Assembly: GCF_014651715.1 (NCBI RefSeq)
Contig: NZ_BMXK01000003.1
Coordinates: forward strand, 62,001-126,000
Direction of reading: 5' to 3'
DNA: 64,000 nt
Origin: Zhihengliuella salsuginis
Lineage (GTDB): Bacteria; Actinomycetota; Actinomycetes; Actinomycetales; Micrococcaceae
A program made the translations under genes and the position numbers. Below, in pieces: positions 1 through 8,215 of this stretch; the first letter of the stretch is position 1, and every line of letters begins with the position of its first letter. Under the pieces are notes generated by a model. The model was not told the DNA's origin. It ran no database searches and saw only the letters and a list, made by a program, of their open reading frames with translations.

Positions 1-6
1 GTGCGG

Positions 7-24
7 TTGACACAAATGTGTCAA
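7..24. promoter_or_regulatory. Palindromic candidate operator, TTGACACA-AA-TGTGTCAA
   Basis: Two perfect 8-base arms flank a 2-base centre. The left arm contains a TTGACA -35-like hexamer, so a bound repressor would cover the promoter of the regulator gene starting near 114. Autoregulation is inferred from position only, and the binding protein is unknown. Confidence 0.5.
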
Positions 25-113
25 ACATGAGTAGCATCCACAATGGCGGATAAGTGCCATGGCCACTTTCTGTCATCATGTGGGGCAAGGGCCGATGTCG
101 TAAAGGTGCAATG

Positions 114-1088
114 ATGCTGAGCGTGCTGGGACTAACCGAATTGCAGGAGCTCGTCTATCGCGAGCTCGTGGCGATGCCCTCTGCCGCGGCGGAGGGGCTC
201 GCCCATGAATTGGGCGTGGGCCTCGGCGACGTGCGCCTGACCCTGGAATCGTTGGAGTCTCTGGGGCTGGTGGCTCGTTCGGTGGCAACCCATGATCATT
301 TCATCGCCTCGCCGCCGGAGCTTGCCCTTGGTTCGCTCATCGTCGAGCGGCAGCAGGACATCCGCAGGGCCGAGCTCGAGCTCCACGCGTTGACCGATCT
401 CTTCCACAAGTCGGCGACCGGACGGGTCAGTCTGGATGTCATCGACGTGGTCCGTGGACCTCAGGCGGTGGCCCAGCATTTCGCGCAGCTTCAGCGCGGG
501 GCCAAGCGGTCGGTATGGGCCATGGTCAAGCCCGATGTGCTGGTTGTGGATTCTGCCGAGAACGTGGACGAAGCGGCCGCGATCGCGCGCGGGGTCGACT
601 ACCGTGTGATCATCGAGGCGCAGGCGCTCAACAAGCCGGGATTCGCACATCAGGTGGCTGTCACCGCGGCCTCCGGCGAAGAAATTCGCGCGGTCGAGGT
701 ACTGCCCCTGCGCATGGTGATAGCCGACAAGGAGCTTGCCCTGCTCCCGCTCGCGAGCGAATCGTCCAATGGTGATGAAGTCGGTGCGTTGCTGTTGCGG
801 CCCAGCGGACTGCTCGACGCCATGTGCGCGCTCTTCGAGTTGAGCTGGCAGCGGGCTCAGCCGACCTATCTGCCCCCCGAGCGGGTTGCCGAACGTCCCG
901 ACCTCGACGATGTGGACCAGCACCTGCTCGTGCTGCTGCGCGCCGGCCTGACCGACAAGGCGATCGCCGGGCAGCTCGGCATGAGCCTGCGCACCGTGCA
1001 GCGGAGGCTGCAGCTGCTCATGACCAAGGCGGAAGTCGCCACGCGTTTCCAGCTGGGGGTGGCCGCCGCCAGCAAGGGATGGATCTAG
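114..1088 (+). CDS. TrmB/LuxR-type two-HTH transcriptional regulator
   Basis: Cytoplasmic regulator of about 324 residues. The first ~70 residues look like a TrmB-type winged helix (LTELQELVYREL followed by an LESLESLGLV recognition region). The middle is an undefined sensor-like domain. The last ~60 residues are a LuxR-type helix-turn-helix (DKAIAGQLGMSLRTVQRRL). This architecture is widespread in actinobacteria, usually with unknown ligands. The start is taken at one of the adjacent ATGs at 111/114, behind an AAAGGTG ribosome site. An in-frame ATG at 54 lacks a good site and would add a non-conserved tail. The palindrome at 7-24 suggests self-control. Target genes cannot be told from context. 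Confidence 0.8.
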   Translation: MLSVLGLTELQELVYRELVAMPSAAAEGLAHELGVGLGDVRLTLESLESLGLVARSVATHDHFIASPPELALGSLIVERQQDIRRAELELHALTDLFHKSATGRVSLDVIDVVRGPQAVAQHFAQLQRGAKRSVWAMVKPDVLVVDSAENVDEAAAIARGVDYRVIIEAQALNKPGFAHQVAVTAASGEEIRAVEVLPLRMVIADKELALLPLASESSNGDEVGALLLRPSGLLDAMCALFELSWQRAQPTYLPPERVAERPDLDDVDQHLLVLLRAGLTDKAIAGQLGMSLRTVQRRLQLLMTKAEVATRFQLGVAAASKGWI

Positions 1089-1116
1089 CGGTGCATCCGT
1101 TGGCCGCCGCCGGTCG

Positions 1117-1806
1117 TCAGGCCCAGGGGATCCAGCGGCGCAGGCGGCGGGAACGGCGCTCGGCGCGTTCGCGGTCCGCGAGGTCCTGCTGCCTGCGGCG
1201 CTCGGCGTCGGCTGCCGCTGCGGCCGACTCGCGTCGCTGCCGCCACTGCAGGACCTCCTCGTCGACATCGCGCGTCGGCGTCACCACGGGAGGCCCGCCG
1301 AGCAGCTGCCGCCGGGCCTCGACGACGCGGTCGTTGAAGTCCCGCAGCGCGTCGCGGACCTGCCCCTCGCTGCCGAGGCGGTCCAGCCGCTCGGCCAGTC
1401 CGGCGGACTCCTGCCGCAGGGAGATCGCCGGCGGCCCCAGCCCGCTGATGTTCTCGCGCTCGATCAGCCCCTTGACCCACCAGTCGGGATCGTGTGTGCC
1501 GCCCGGGTTCGGGAGGGGTTTGCCCGCGTAGGCGAGGTTGTCGAAATCGCTGCGGGCGACCGCCTGGTCGACGGCGCCCGTCGCCACCTCGCCGACGTCG
1601 TCGTTCCGGCGGAACGTCGGATGGATCTCCGGGGCGGTGTGCCCGGGGCCGATGTCGACGCGCGGCGAGTCGTCCTCGAAGCGGCGGGCGGCCGGGGCGT
1701 CGTCGAGATCCTGCTGGTCCTGGTACCGGGCCGCGCGCAGCAGTGGGTCGGTGTCCCGCAGCGGCGGCTCGCCGTCCCGGTCCTCGTCGTCGTGCCGTGC
1801 CCGCAC
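1117..1806 (-). CDS. DUF1992 (DnaJ-homologue subfamily C member 28-like) protein
   Basis: Hydrophilic protein of 229 residues. The central block with FDNLAYAGKPLPNPGGTHD and WWVKGLIERE is the DUF1992 signature, a conserved domain seen in DNAJC28-like proteins; its biochemical role is not known to me. The N-terminus is acidic and disordered-looking, and the C-terminal ~50 residues are a charged helix rich in Arg and Glu. GTG start behind AGGAGGT (1811-1818). It converges with the regulator at 114-1088 with a 28-base gap. A TTAGACT-like -10 lies upstream on the minus strand near 1843-1849. Confidence 0.8.
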   Translation of the reverse strand: MRARHDDEDRDGEPPLRDTDPLLRAARYQDQQDLDDAPAARRFEDDSPRVDIGPGHTAPEIHPTFRRNDDVGEVATGAVDQAVARSDFDNLAYAGKPLPNPGGTHDPDWWVKGLIERENISGLGPPAISLRQESAGLAERLDRLGSEGQVRDALRDFNDRVVEARRQLLGGPPVVTPTRDVDEEVLQWRQRRESAAAAADAERRRQQDLADRERAERRSRRLRRWIPWA

Positions 1807-1942
1807 CGCGCACCTCCTGCACAGGGTGTCTGATGGTGGTCAGTCTAACGCTGCCCGTGGGGGAGAGCGAGGGTCGGTGCGCGCCGGATCCCGGGCGGAG
1901 GAGGGGCGACCTGGACCGAACCGGGGCGGTCGTTTCAGGGCG

Positions 1943-2077
1943 AAAAGGCCCCCGAACCTCCAAAAACCCTTGGAATTCCGCGGAAAATCAAAAAAATCCG
2001 GCCGAATCGACGGGATCTGGGCGTGTCAGGGCCCCATGGCTGATAGTTTTCACTCAGAAGTCCCCGCGACCGCGGGG
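1943..2077 (+). promoter_or_regulatory. HU gene upstream region: phased A-tracts, candidate -10, leader hairpin
   Basis: The 1807-2126 interval holds no gene. A-tracts at 1943-1946, 1962-1966, 1984-1987 and 1990-1996 have centres about 20, 21 and 8 bases apart, so the first three are roughly in helical phase, which predicts intrinsic curvature. A TGATAGTTT element (about 2041-2049) could be the HU -10, though no convincing -35 is seen. A GC-rich hairpin (CCCCGC/GCGGGG, 2062-2077) follows in the leader. Confidence 0.4.
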
Positions 2078-2126
2078 CAACCCGGCCCGCAAGGCCCGGG
2101 GGAAGAGCAGTCCAGGAGGACACACA

Positions 2127-2408
2127 TTGGCTATGAACCGTAGTGAGCTTGTTGCAGCTGTCGCCGAGAAGACCGGCAACTCCCAGGTCGCCGTGAACGG
2201 CGTGCTGGATTCCGTCTTCGATGTTTTCGTCGAGCAGATCTCCAAGGGCGAGAAGGTTTCGATCCCGGGCTGGATGGCCGTCGAGCGCACCGACCGCGCC
2301 GCCCGCACGGGCCGCAACCCGCAGACCGGCGAGGCCATCCAGATCCCGGCCGGCCACTCCGTGAAGCTGACCGCCGGCTCCAAGCTGAAGGCCGCTGTCG
2401 CCAAGTAA
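2127..2408 (+). CDS. hup: HU-family nucleoid DNA-binding protein
   Basis: Basic protein of 93 residues covering the complete HU fold: the helical dimerisation part (NRSELVAAVAEKTG), then the beta-arm region with GRNPQTGEAIQIPAG and a final KAAVAK. It is the short form without the Lys/Ala-rich C-terminal tail of mycobacterial HupB. TTG at 2127 is chosen because AGGAGG at 2114-2119 is 7 bases upstream; ATG 2133 would be 13 away. HU binds and bends DNA without sequence specificity. A strong terminator follows, so it appears monocistronic. Confidence 0.93.
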   Translation: MAMNRSELVAAVAEKTGNSQVAVNGVLDSVFDVFVEQISKGEKVSIPGWMAVERTDRAARTGRNPQTGEAIQIPAGHSVKLTAGSKLKAAVAK

Positions 2409-2447
2409 GGGCCCTGCGCCTGTTTTCTTCCCCACACCGGGAAGCGG

Positions 2448-2487
2448 AAAGGTCCATTCGGTCGCTCCGGCGACCGGGTGGGCCTTT
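2448..2487 (+). terminator. Rho-independent-type terminator after HU gene
   Basis: Stem AAAGGTCCA...TGGGCCTTT with a nested perfect CGGTCGC/GCGACCG stem, ending in a short T run. It lies 40 bases after the HU stop and just before the copC promoter. Confidence 0.8.
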
Positions 2488-2497
2488 CTACGTGGCG

Positions 2498-2503
2498 TAG
2501 AAT
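2498..2503 (+). promoter_or_regulatory. Candidate -10 box of the copC operon (TAGAAT)
   Basis: TAGAAT sits directly after the HU terminator and 30 bases before the copC ATG, with an AGGA ribosome site at about 2525. No clear -35 is visible. Confidence 0.45.
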
Positions 2504-2532
2504 GTGTAAGCCTTCGATCTCGTTAGGACGCC

Positions 2533-3183
2533 ATGATCTCCACGCGGAACACCACCCGTTCCACCGCGCTCGCCGCGCTGTTCGCCGCCCTGCTCCTGGC
2601 CGTCGGCGCCGCGACGGCGGTTTCACTCGCCAGTGCTTCCACGGCCCACGCGCACGACCAGCTCATCTCCACCGATCCCGCCGATGGCGCCGCCCTCGAG
2701 GCGCCGCCCGAGCAGCTGACGCTGACCTTCAGCGGCGAGATCCAGGACATCGGCACGACCGTCGAACTCGTCGACGCCGAGGGCGCCGAGCACGCGGTCG
2801 ACCTCGCGGCGGACCGCGGCGATCTCGCGATCACCCCGCAGGCGGCGCTGCCCGCCGGGGACTACACCCTCTCCTGGCGCGTGACCTCAAGCGACGGGCA
2901 CCCCATCGAGGGCACCGTCGACAACGGCGGGGCGGTCGAGTTCTCGGTCGCCGCCGGCGGGGACGACGCCGCCAGCGCGTCCGAGGCGACCGCCAGCGAA
3001 GTGCCGGCCGAGGCCTCGGAATCCGCGCTGAATCCCGACGATCCCGCCACCAGCGGCCCCGTCGAACTCGAACTCGACGACTCGAACGCCTGGGTCGCCC
3101 CGCTCGTCATCATCGGCCTGGCCGTCGCCGCGATCGCCGCCGTCGTCGTCGTGATCGCCAAGGTCCGCAACCAGCAGAAGTAG
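2533..3183 (+). CDS. copC: CopC-domain copper-binding protein, membrane-anchored
   Basis: 216 residues. A Sec signal peptide ends in STAHA, so the mature protein should begin with His41 (HDQLISTDPADG), the amino-terminal His used for Cu(II) binding in CopC proteins. The CopC beta-barrel runs to about residue 140, with the typical SWRVTSSDGHPIEGT near its end. An acidic Ala/Ser-rich linker is followed by one membrane helix (about 190-210) and a basic tail, so the domain is displayed outside the cell. It is followed 9 bases later by the copD-ctaG gene, which fits copper handling for import or cytochrome oxidase assembly. Confidence 0.88.
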   Translation: MISTRNTTRSTALAALFAALLLAVGAATAVSLASASTAHAHDQLISTDPADGAALEAPPEQLTLTFSGEIQDIGTTVELVDAEGAEHAVDLAADRGDLAITPQAALPAGDYTLSWRVTSSDGHPIEGTVDNGGAVEFSVAAGGDDAASASEATASEVPAEASESALNPDDPATSGPVELELDDSNAWVAPLVIIGLAVAAIAAVVVVIAKVRNQQK

Positions 3184-3192
3184 CGGGGACCC

Positions 3193-5256
3193 GTGAAGCC
3201 AACCCAGCTGACCGTCCCGGCGTTCGCCGCCGGGCTCGTCGCCCTCGTGGCCGCCCTCCTGTACACGGGGTCGGCGGCGGCGGGGACACTGGCCGACCCG
3301 GGCGCCGTCACCCGCTGGGGCCTGCCGCTGGCGCGCACCATCCACCACACGGCGATGGCCACGAGCGTCGGCGCCCTCGTCTTCGCGGCCGCGATCCTGC
3401 CGCGCGGCCTCAAGCCGACCCGCTCCGACGCCGACGCCGGCGGGCACCACCCCGCGTTCGACCGGGCCATGAACGTCGCGGCCGGAGCGGCCACGGTCTG
3501 GACGCTCGCCGCGGCCGCCGTCCTCGTCCTCACGTTCTCCGACGTGTCCGGCCTGCCGCTGGCCGGCTCCGAGATGTACACCAGCGGGATGCTCGACTTC
3601 ATCCTCAACATCGGTACCGGGCAGGCCTGGGCGTGGATGATCGTCATCGCCGCCGTGACCGCCACCTGGGCGTTCGGGGTGCGTTCGCCGGCCGGTATCG
3701 GGCTCGGCGCCGTGTTCGCGATGTCCGGCATCCTGCCGCTCTCGCTCATCGGCCACGCCGGCGGGGCCGACGACCACTGGGCCGCCGTGAACGGCATGCT
3801 GCTGCACCTGGCGGGCGTGTGCCTGTGGGTGGGCGGCATCGCGGTACTCGCCTGCCTGGCGGGCACGCTCGACAAGCCCGCGCCCGGCCGGACGCCCGGC
3901 GCCGGGGAGCAGACGACGCCGGTGCTCACCGGCGTCGTGCTGCGGCGGTTCTCGTGGCTGGCGACGGTCGCGATCCTGCTCGTCGCGGTCTCCGGCGTGG
4001 TCAGCGCCTCGCTGCGCATCAGCAGCCTCGCCGACCTGACGACGCCGTACGGCGTGCTGCTGGTCGTCAAGACCGCGCTGACGCTGATCCTGGCGGCCCT
4101 GGGCTGGATGCACCGCCAGCTGACGATCCCGCAGCTGCTCGCCGGGAAGCTGTCGGCGGCGAAGGCCGCGTGGCGGATCGTCGGCGTCGAGGCCGCGATC
4201 ATCGCGGTCGTCATGGCGGTCGCGGCCGTGCTCGGCCGCACCGCCCCGCCCGTGCCGGAGCTCGAGCCCGAGAGCCCGAGCCCCGCCCGCTACCTGACCG
4301 GCTACGAGCTGCCGGGCGAGCTCACCGGGCAGGCATGGCTGGACACCTGGCGGATCGACTGGCTGTGGGTGGCGATCATCGCGATCCTCGCGGTGTTCTA
4401 CGTGATCGGGTTTGTCACGGTGCGCCGCCGCGGCGACAAGTGGCCGGTGATCCGCATGGTCAGCTGGTTCGTCGGCCTGGCCGCCCTGCTCTACATCACC
4501 TCCGGTGTGCTGGCCGTCTACGGGATGGTGCTGTTCTCCTCCCACATGATCGCCCACATGGCGCTGACGATGGTCGTCCCGTTCTTCCTGGTCATCGGCG
4601 CGCCCGTCACCCTCGCCCTGAAGGCCGTCCCCGCGCGCACCGACGGCACCCGGGGCCCGCGCGAATGGATCCTCGCGATCGTGCACTCGTGGTTCTCGAA
4701 GCTGGTCACGCACCCGCTCTTCGCCGCAGCGAACTTCGCCGGGTCGATCGTCATCTTCTACAACACCGACCTCTTCCTCTTCGCGCTGTCCGAGCACGTC
4801 GGCCACGAGCTGATGAACGTCCACTTCCTGCTCACGGGCTACATCTTCGCGCTGAACATGATCGGCTCCGACCCGCTGCCGCGCCGCGCGGCCTTCCCGC
4901 TGCGGCTCGTGATCCTGCTGGCGACGATGAGCTTCCACGCCTTCTACGGGGTCTCGATCATGAGCAGCGAGTCCCTCATCCAGGCGTCCTGGTTCGGCAA
5001 CATGGGCCGCGAGTGGGGCATGGACCCGATGGAGGACCAGAAGTTCGGAGCCGGAGCGATGTGGGGGATCGGCGAGGTGCCGACCCTGCTGCTCGCGCTC
5101 GGGGTGATGTTCCAGTGGAGCCGGTCCTCCGAGCGCGAGGCCAAGCGCTCGGACCGCAAGGCCGACCGGGACGACGACGCCGAGCTCGCCGCGTACAACG
5201 CGATGATCAGCCAGTTGAACGAGCAGGACGAGAAACGAGGCATCCATGGCCGTTGA
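3193..5256 (+). CDS. CopD-CtaG fusion: copper transport / cytochrome c oxidase assembly membrane protein
   Basis: Polytopic protein of 687 residues. The N-terminal half (about 1-345) is CopD-like, with membrane-embedded His residues (TIHHTAM, LLHLAGVCLWVGG). The C-terminal half (about 375-650) is a caa3-type CtaG domain (MIAHMALTMVVPFFLVIGAP, HELMNVHFLLTGY). CtaG helps deliver copper to the CuB site of oxidase. The fusion is common in actinobacteria. GTG start behind GGGGACC. The cytoplasmic tail is highly charged, and its last 11 bases overlap the lipoprotein start at 5246, indicating translational coupling in one operon. Confidence 0.88.
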   Translation: MKPTQLTVPAFAAGLVALVAALLYTGSAAAGTLADPGAVTRWGLPLARTIHHTAMATSVGALVFAAAILPRGLKPTRSDADAGGHHPAFDRAMNVAAGAATVWTLAAAAVLVLTFSDVSGLPLAGSEMYTSGMLDFILNIGTGQAWAWMIVIAAVTATWAFGVRSPAGIGLGAVFAMSGILPLSLIGHAGGADDHWAAVNGMLLHLAGVCLWVGGIAVLACLAGTLDKPAPGRTPGAGEQTTPVLTGVVLRRFSWLATVAILLVAVSGVVSASLRISSLADLTTPYGVLLVVKTALTLILAALGWMHRQLTIPQLLAGKLSAAKAAWRIVGVEAAIIAVVMAVAAVLGRTAPPVPELEPESPSPARYLTGYELPGELTGQAWLDTWRIDWLWVAIIAILAVFYVIGFVTVRRRGDKWPVIRMVSWFVGLAALLYITSGVLAVYGMVLFSSHMIAHMALTMVVPFFLVIGAPVTLALKAVPARTDGTRGPREWILAIVHSWFSKLVTHPLFAAANFAGSIVIFYNTDLFLFALSEHVGHELMNVHFLLTGYIFALNMIGSDPLPRRAAFPLRLVILLATMSFHAFYGVSIMSSESLIQASWFGNMGREWGMDPMEDQKFGAGAMWGIGEVPTLLLALGVMFQWSRSSEREAKRSDRKADRDDDAELAAYNAMISQLNEQDEKRGIHGR

Positions 5257-6076
5257 CACCGGCACCACAGCCCGGCCCCGCCGCTTGGCACTTGCCGCCG
5301 CGGCCGCCGTCGTCCTGCTGGGCGCGACCGCGTGCGGCGGGCCCGCGGAGATGCCCGACGACGCCGATCATTCCGCCGCGAGCGCCTCGCCTTCCGCCGG
5401 CTCGCCGGCACCGGACGACGGCGCGGCCGTGACGATTCCGCGCGTCGGGGTGGCGGCCGGAGTCCTGCAGGCCAGCGGGCTCGGCTTCGACCTCTCCTCC
5501 GACGCGACGGCGGAGCAGCTCACGCAACTGCGCGATGATCCGGCCGACCCCATGGCCGGCGTCGTGGTCGCACCGTCGTCGTGCGAGGCACCGCTGGCGC
5601 AGATGAACTGGTCGCCGACGCTCGTGGCCGACTCGGCCGACGAGGCGGCCCTGACGCAGTTCCGTGCCGGGGACGTGGCCGCGATCGGCTCGATCGAGGT
5701 CGCGAGGATCGACGACCGCGAGCAGCTGGACGCGCACTACGCGACCGTCCGGACCCTGCTCGACGAGTGCTCGTCGGTGACGCTGAACCTGCAGAAGCCC
5801 GGGGCCGAAGGGGGAGTGGTCCCCACGAGCGGACCCCTGAAGCACAGCGAGCCGGAGACCGGGTACCCGACCGACTCGGCCGTCTTCTGGTCGCTGCTGC
5901 CGAACCTCGAGGACCAGAAGCAGCAGTCCCTCGTCCTGATCAGGGAGGCCGGCGACTATGTCGCCATGGTGTCCTTCAGCGGGCCGGAGAACATCTCCGA
6001 CCCCGAATTCACGCAGATGGCCGAGTCCATCCTCGAGGTCACGGTGCTCGAGCTCGAGGCGCAGCAGCAGAAGTAG
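5246..6076 (+). CDS. Predicted lipoprotein of unknown function in copper cluster
   Basis: 276 residues. The signal peptide ends in a lipobox-like LLGATAC-G, so it is probably lipid-anchored on the outer face. An Ala/Ser/Pro-rich linker precedes a globular extracytoplasmic domain with paired Cys (SSCEAPLAQMNW and LLDECSSV). I do not recognise a named family. Its start overlaps the CopD-CtaG stop, so it should be made with the copper proteins, but there is no clear copper ligand motif and a metal role is only inferred from neighbours. Confidence 0.75.
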   Translation: MAVDTGTTARPRRLALAAAAAVVLLGATACGGPAEMPDDADHSAASASPSAGSPAPDDGAAVTIPRVGVAAGVLQASGLGFDLSSDATAEQLTQLRDDPADPMAGVVVAPSSCEAPLAQMNWSPTLVADSADEAALTQFRAGDVAAIGSIEVARIDDREQLDAHYATVRTLLDECSSVTLNLQKPGAEGGVVPTSGPLKHSEPETGYPTDSAVFWSLLPNLEDQKQQSLVLIREAGDYVAMVSFSGPENISDPEFTQMAESILEVTVLELEAQQQK

Positions 6077-6123
6077 GCTGTTGCCGGACTCACGCCGTCA
6101 TCGACGTCGGCGCGGGAATCATC

Positions 6124-6148
6124 GCAGGCGATAATGGGTTATCCCTGC
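6124..6148. promoter_or_regulatory. Imperfect inverted repeat before the thioredoxin-NHL gene
   Basis: GCAGGCGATAA and TTATCCCTGC form 10-base arms (one bulged base) around TGGG. The site includes a GATAAT -10-like hexamer at 6130-6135, so it could be an operator over the promoter of the gene at 6180, or a short RNA hairpin in its leader. Confidence 0.4.
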
Positions 6149-6179
6149 CAGACGTCAGCCGACAAAGAGGAGACCCCCG

Positions 6180-8111
6180 GTGACCGAGACCAGCACAGAA
6201 TCCGTCCGTGCGAGCTACAAGGTTCGCGCCTCCGAACTCGTGGGCCGCAACTGGCTGAACACGGGCGGCAAGACGGTCACCCTGGAGGACCTGCGCGGCA
6301 AGATCGTCATCCTCGACTTCTGGACCTTCTGCTGCATCAACTGCCTGCACGTCCTCGACGAGCTGCGTCCGCTGGAGGAGAAGTACCAGGACGAGCTCGT
6401 GATCGTCGGCGTGCACTCGCCGAAGTTCGAGCACGAGGCCGACCCGGAGGCCCTGGCCGCCGCCGTCGAGCGCTACGAGATCCACCACCCGGTCCTCGAC
6501 GACCCGGAGCTGACCACGTGGGAGGCCTACTCGGCGCGCGCCTGGCCGACGCTGACCGTCCTCGACCCGGAGGGCTACATCGCCGCGCACCTCTCCGGCG
6601 AGGGCCACGCCAACGGTCTGGACGTCCTCATCGGCGAGCTGATCGAGGAGCACGAGGCCAAGGGCACGCTGCACCGCGGCGACGGTCCGTACGTGGCCCC
6701 GCCCGCCCGCGAGGGAGACCTGCGCTTCCCGGGCAAGGTCATCGCCCTCGAGAACGGGAACTTCCTCGTCGGCGACTCCGGGCACCACCGCCTGGTCGAG
6801 CTCGCACCGGACCTGGTCACCGTCGTCCGCACCATCGGCGAGGGCGTCAAGGGGTACGCCGACGGCGGCCCGGAGACCGCGCGCTTCAACGAACTCCAGG
6901 GCCTGACCCTGCTGCCGCCGGCCGTGGCCGCCCAGGCCGGGTACGACGTCGTCGTCGCCGACACGGTCAACCACCGCCTGCGCGGGGTGGAGCTGGAGAC
7001 CGGCCACGTGACGACCCTCGCCGGCAACGGCGTGCAGCGGCTCCTCGACGCGGAGCGCGCCCGCGGGAACCGGTCCGACGACTGGCAGTGGGACCTCGGA
7101 TCCGAACCCCTGGACACGTCGCTCTCCTCGCCCTGGGACGTCGCCTGGTCGGAGAAGACGGGGGCGCTCATCGTGGCCATGGCCGGAACGCACCAAATCT
7201 TCTCCTTCGACCCGCTCACCGGAGCGGTCGCCGTGTTCGCCGGCACCGGGCTCGAGGGCCTGCAGGACGGCGGGGCAGCCGAGAGCTGGTTCGCCCAGTC
7301 GTCGGGGCTCGTGTTCGACGCCGCCGGCGACCTCTGGGTCGCGGACTCGGAGACCTCCGCCGTCCGCCGGATCGTCCTGGACGACGACGGGGCGGCCGCG
7401 TCCGTCGAGACCGCGATCGGCGCCGGGCTCTTCGACTTCGGCTTCCGCGACGGCGAGGCCGGCCAGGCCCGCCTCCAGCACCCGCTGGGCGTCACCGTGC
7501 TGCCGGACGGCTCCGTGGCGATCGCCGACACCTACAACGGCGCCGTGCGCCGCTACGACCCGGCCGCGAAGACGGTCTCGACCCTGGCCCGCGGCCTGGC
7601 CGAGCCGTCCGACGTGCTGCTCGACGGCTCGGTCGAGGGGGACCCCGTCCTGCTCGTCGTGGAGACGAACCAGCACCGGCTCGTGCGCGTGCCGCTGCCG
7701 AAGGAGGCGCTCACGGTCGACGAGGGCGCGTCGCAGACGCAGAGACCGAAGACGCCCGTCGCGGCCGGCGCCCACGAGATCGTGGTGCGGTTCTCGGCGC
7801 CGAAGGGCCAGAAGCTCGACGACCGGTGGGGCGACCCGACGCAGCTGAAGATCTCCTCCTCGCCGGAGGAGCTGCTGCTGGACGGGGGCGGCACCTCGGT
7901 GGGCCTGACCCGCACCCTGGCGCTGAACCCGGACGTCGCCGACGGCGTCCTGCACATCACCGCCCGCGCGGCGGCCTGCGACGGCGAGCCGGGCGGCGAG
8001 ATCCCCGACCACGCCGCCTGCCACCTCTACCAGCAGGACTGGGGCATCCCGGTGGTGCTCGACGCCGACGGCGACACGGGCCTGACCCTGGACCTGCGCG
8101 GGCTCGACTGA
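6180..8111 (+). CDS. Thioredoxin-like / NHL-repeat protein (NHLRC2-type)
   Basis: 643 residues. The N-terminal TlpA-like thioredoxin domain (about 20-150) carries FWTFCCINC (residues 48-55), the same CCINC-type redox motif known from NHLRC2 proteins. An NHL beta-propeller (about 165-500) shows repeats such as GNFLVGDSGHHRLVEL, DVVVADTVNHRLRGVE and GSVAIADTYNGAVRRYD. A beta-rich C-terminal domain follows. No signal peptide is seen, so it is probably cytoplasmic. GTG start behind AAAGAGGAG. A redox or scaffold role is inferred; the substrate is unknown. It is separated from the copper operon by 103 bases with its own putative promoter. Confidence 0.85.
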   Translation: MTETSTESVRASYKVRASELVGRNWLNTGGKTVTLEDLRGKIVILDFWTFCCINCLHVLDELRPLEEKYQDELVIVGVHSPKFEHEADPEALAAAVERYEIHHPVLDDPELTTWEAYSARAWPTLTVLDPEGYIAAHLSGEGHANGLDVLIGELIEEHEAKGTLHRGDGPYVAPPAREGDLRFPGKVIALENGNFLVGDSGHHRLVELAPDLVTVVRTIGEGVKGYADGGPETARFNELQGLTLLPPAVAAQAGYDVVVADTVNHRLRGVELETGHVTTLAGNGVQRLLDAERARGNRSDDWQWDLGSEPLDTSLSSPWDVAWSEKTGALIVAMAGTHQIFSFDPLTGAVAVFAGTGLEGLQDGGAAESWFAQSSGLVFDAAGDLWVADSETSAVRRIVLDDDGAAASVETAIGAGLFDFGFRDGEAGQARLQHPLGVTVLPDGSVAIADTYNGAVRRYDPAAKTVSTLARGLAEPSDVLLDGSVEGDPVLLVVETNQHRLVRVPLPKEALTVDEGASQTQRPKTPVAAGAHEIVVRFSAPKGQKLDDRWGDPTQLKISSSPEELLLDGGGTSVGLTRTLALNPDVADGVLHITARAAACDGEPGGEIPDHAACHLYQQDWGIPVVLDADGDTGLTLDLRGLD

Positions 8112-8131
8112 TCCTCCACCGAATGTGACGC

Positions 8132-8168
8132 CCACCCTAGTAGTTGCGCGGAGCAACTACTAGGGTGG
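8132..8168. promoter_or_regulatory. Perfect 16-bp inverted repeat (MarR-like operator or hairpin)
   Basis: CCACCCTAGTAGTTGC and its exact complement flank a 5-base centre (GCGGA). The core TAGTTGC-N5-GCAACTA resembles operators of MarR-family repressors. No T-run follows, so it is not a typical terminator, although it could also end the upstream thioredoxin-NHL transcript. It sits 48-57 bases before the MFS start. Confidence 0.65.
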
Positions 8169-8215
8169 AAGTCGTTAACCCCGCGTTCACGACAGCAAGG
8201 AGCGTGCCACCCGAC

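Noticed and set aside
54-113. Upstream in-frame start (ATG 54) for the first regulator
   Set aside because: No ribosome site and no family similarity in the extra residues; the ATGs at 111/114 fit better.
2887-5268. 793-codon open frame antisense to copC/copD-ctaG
   Set aside because: The product is rich in repeated Arg/Gly/Asp/His strings typical of a shadow frame, while the plus strand encodes recognisable membrane domains.
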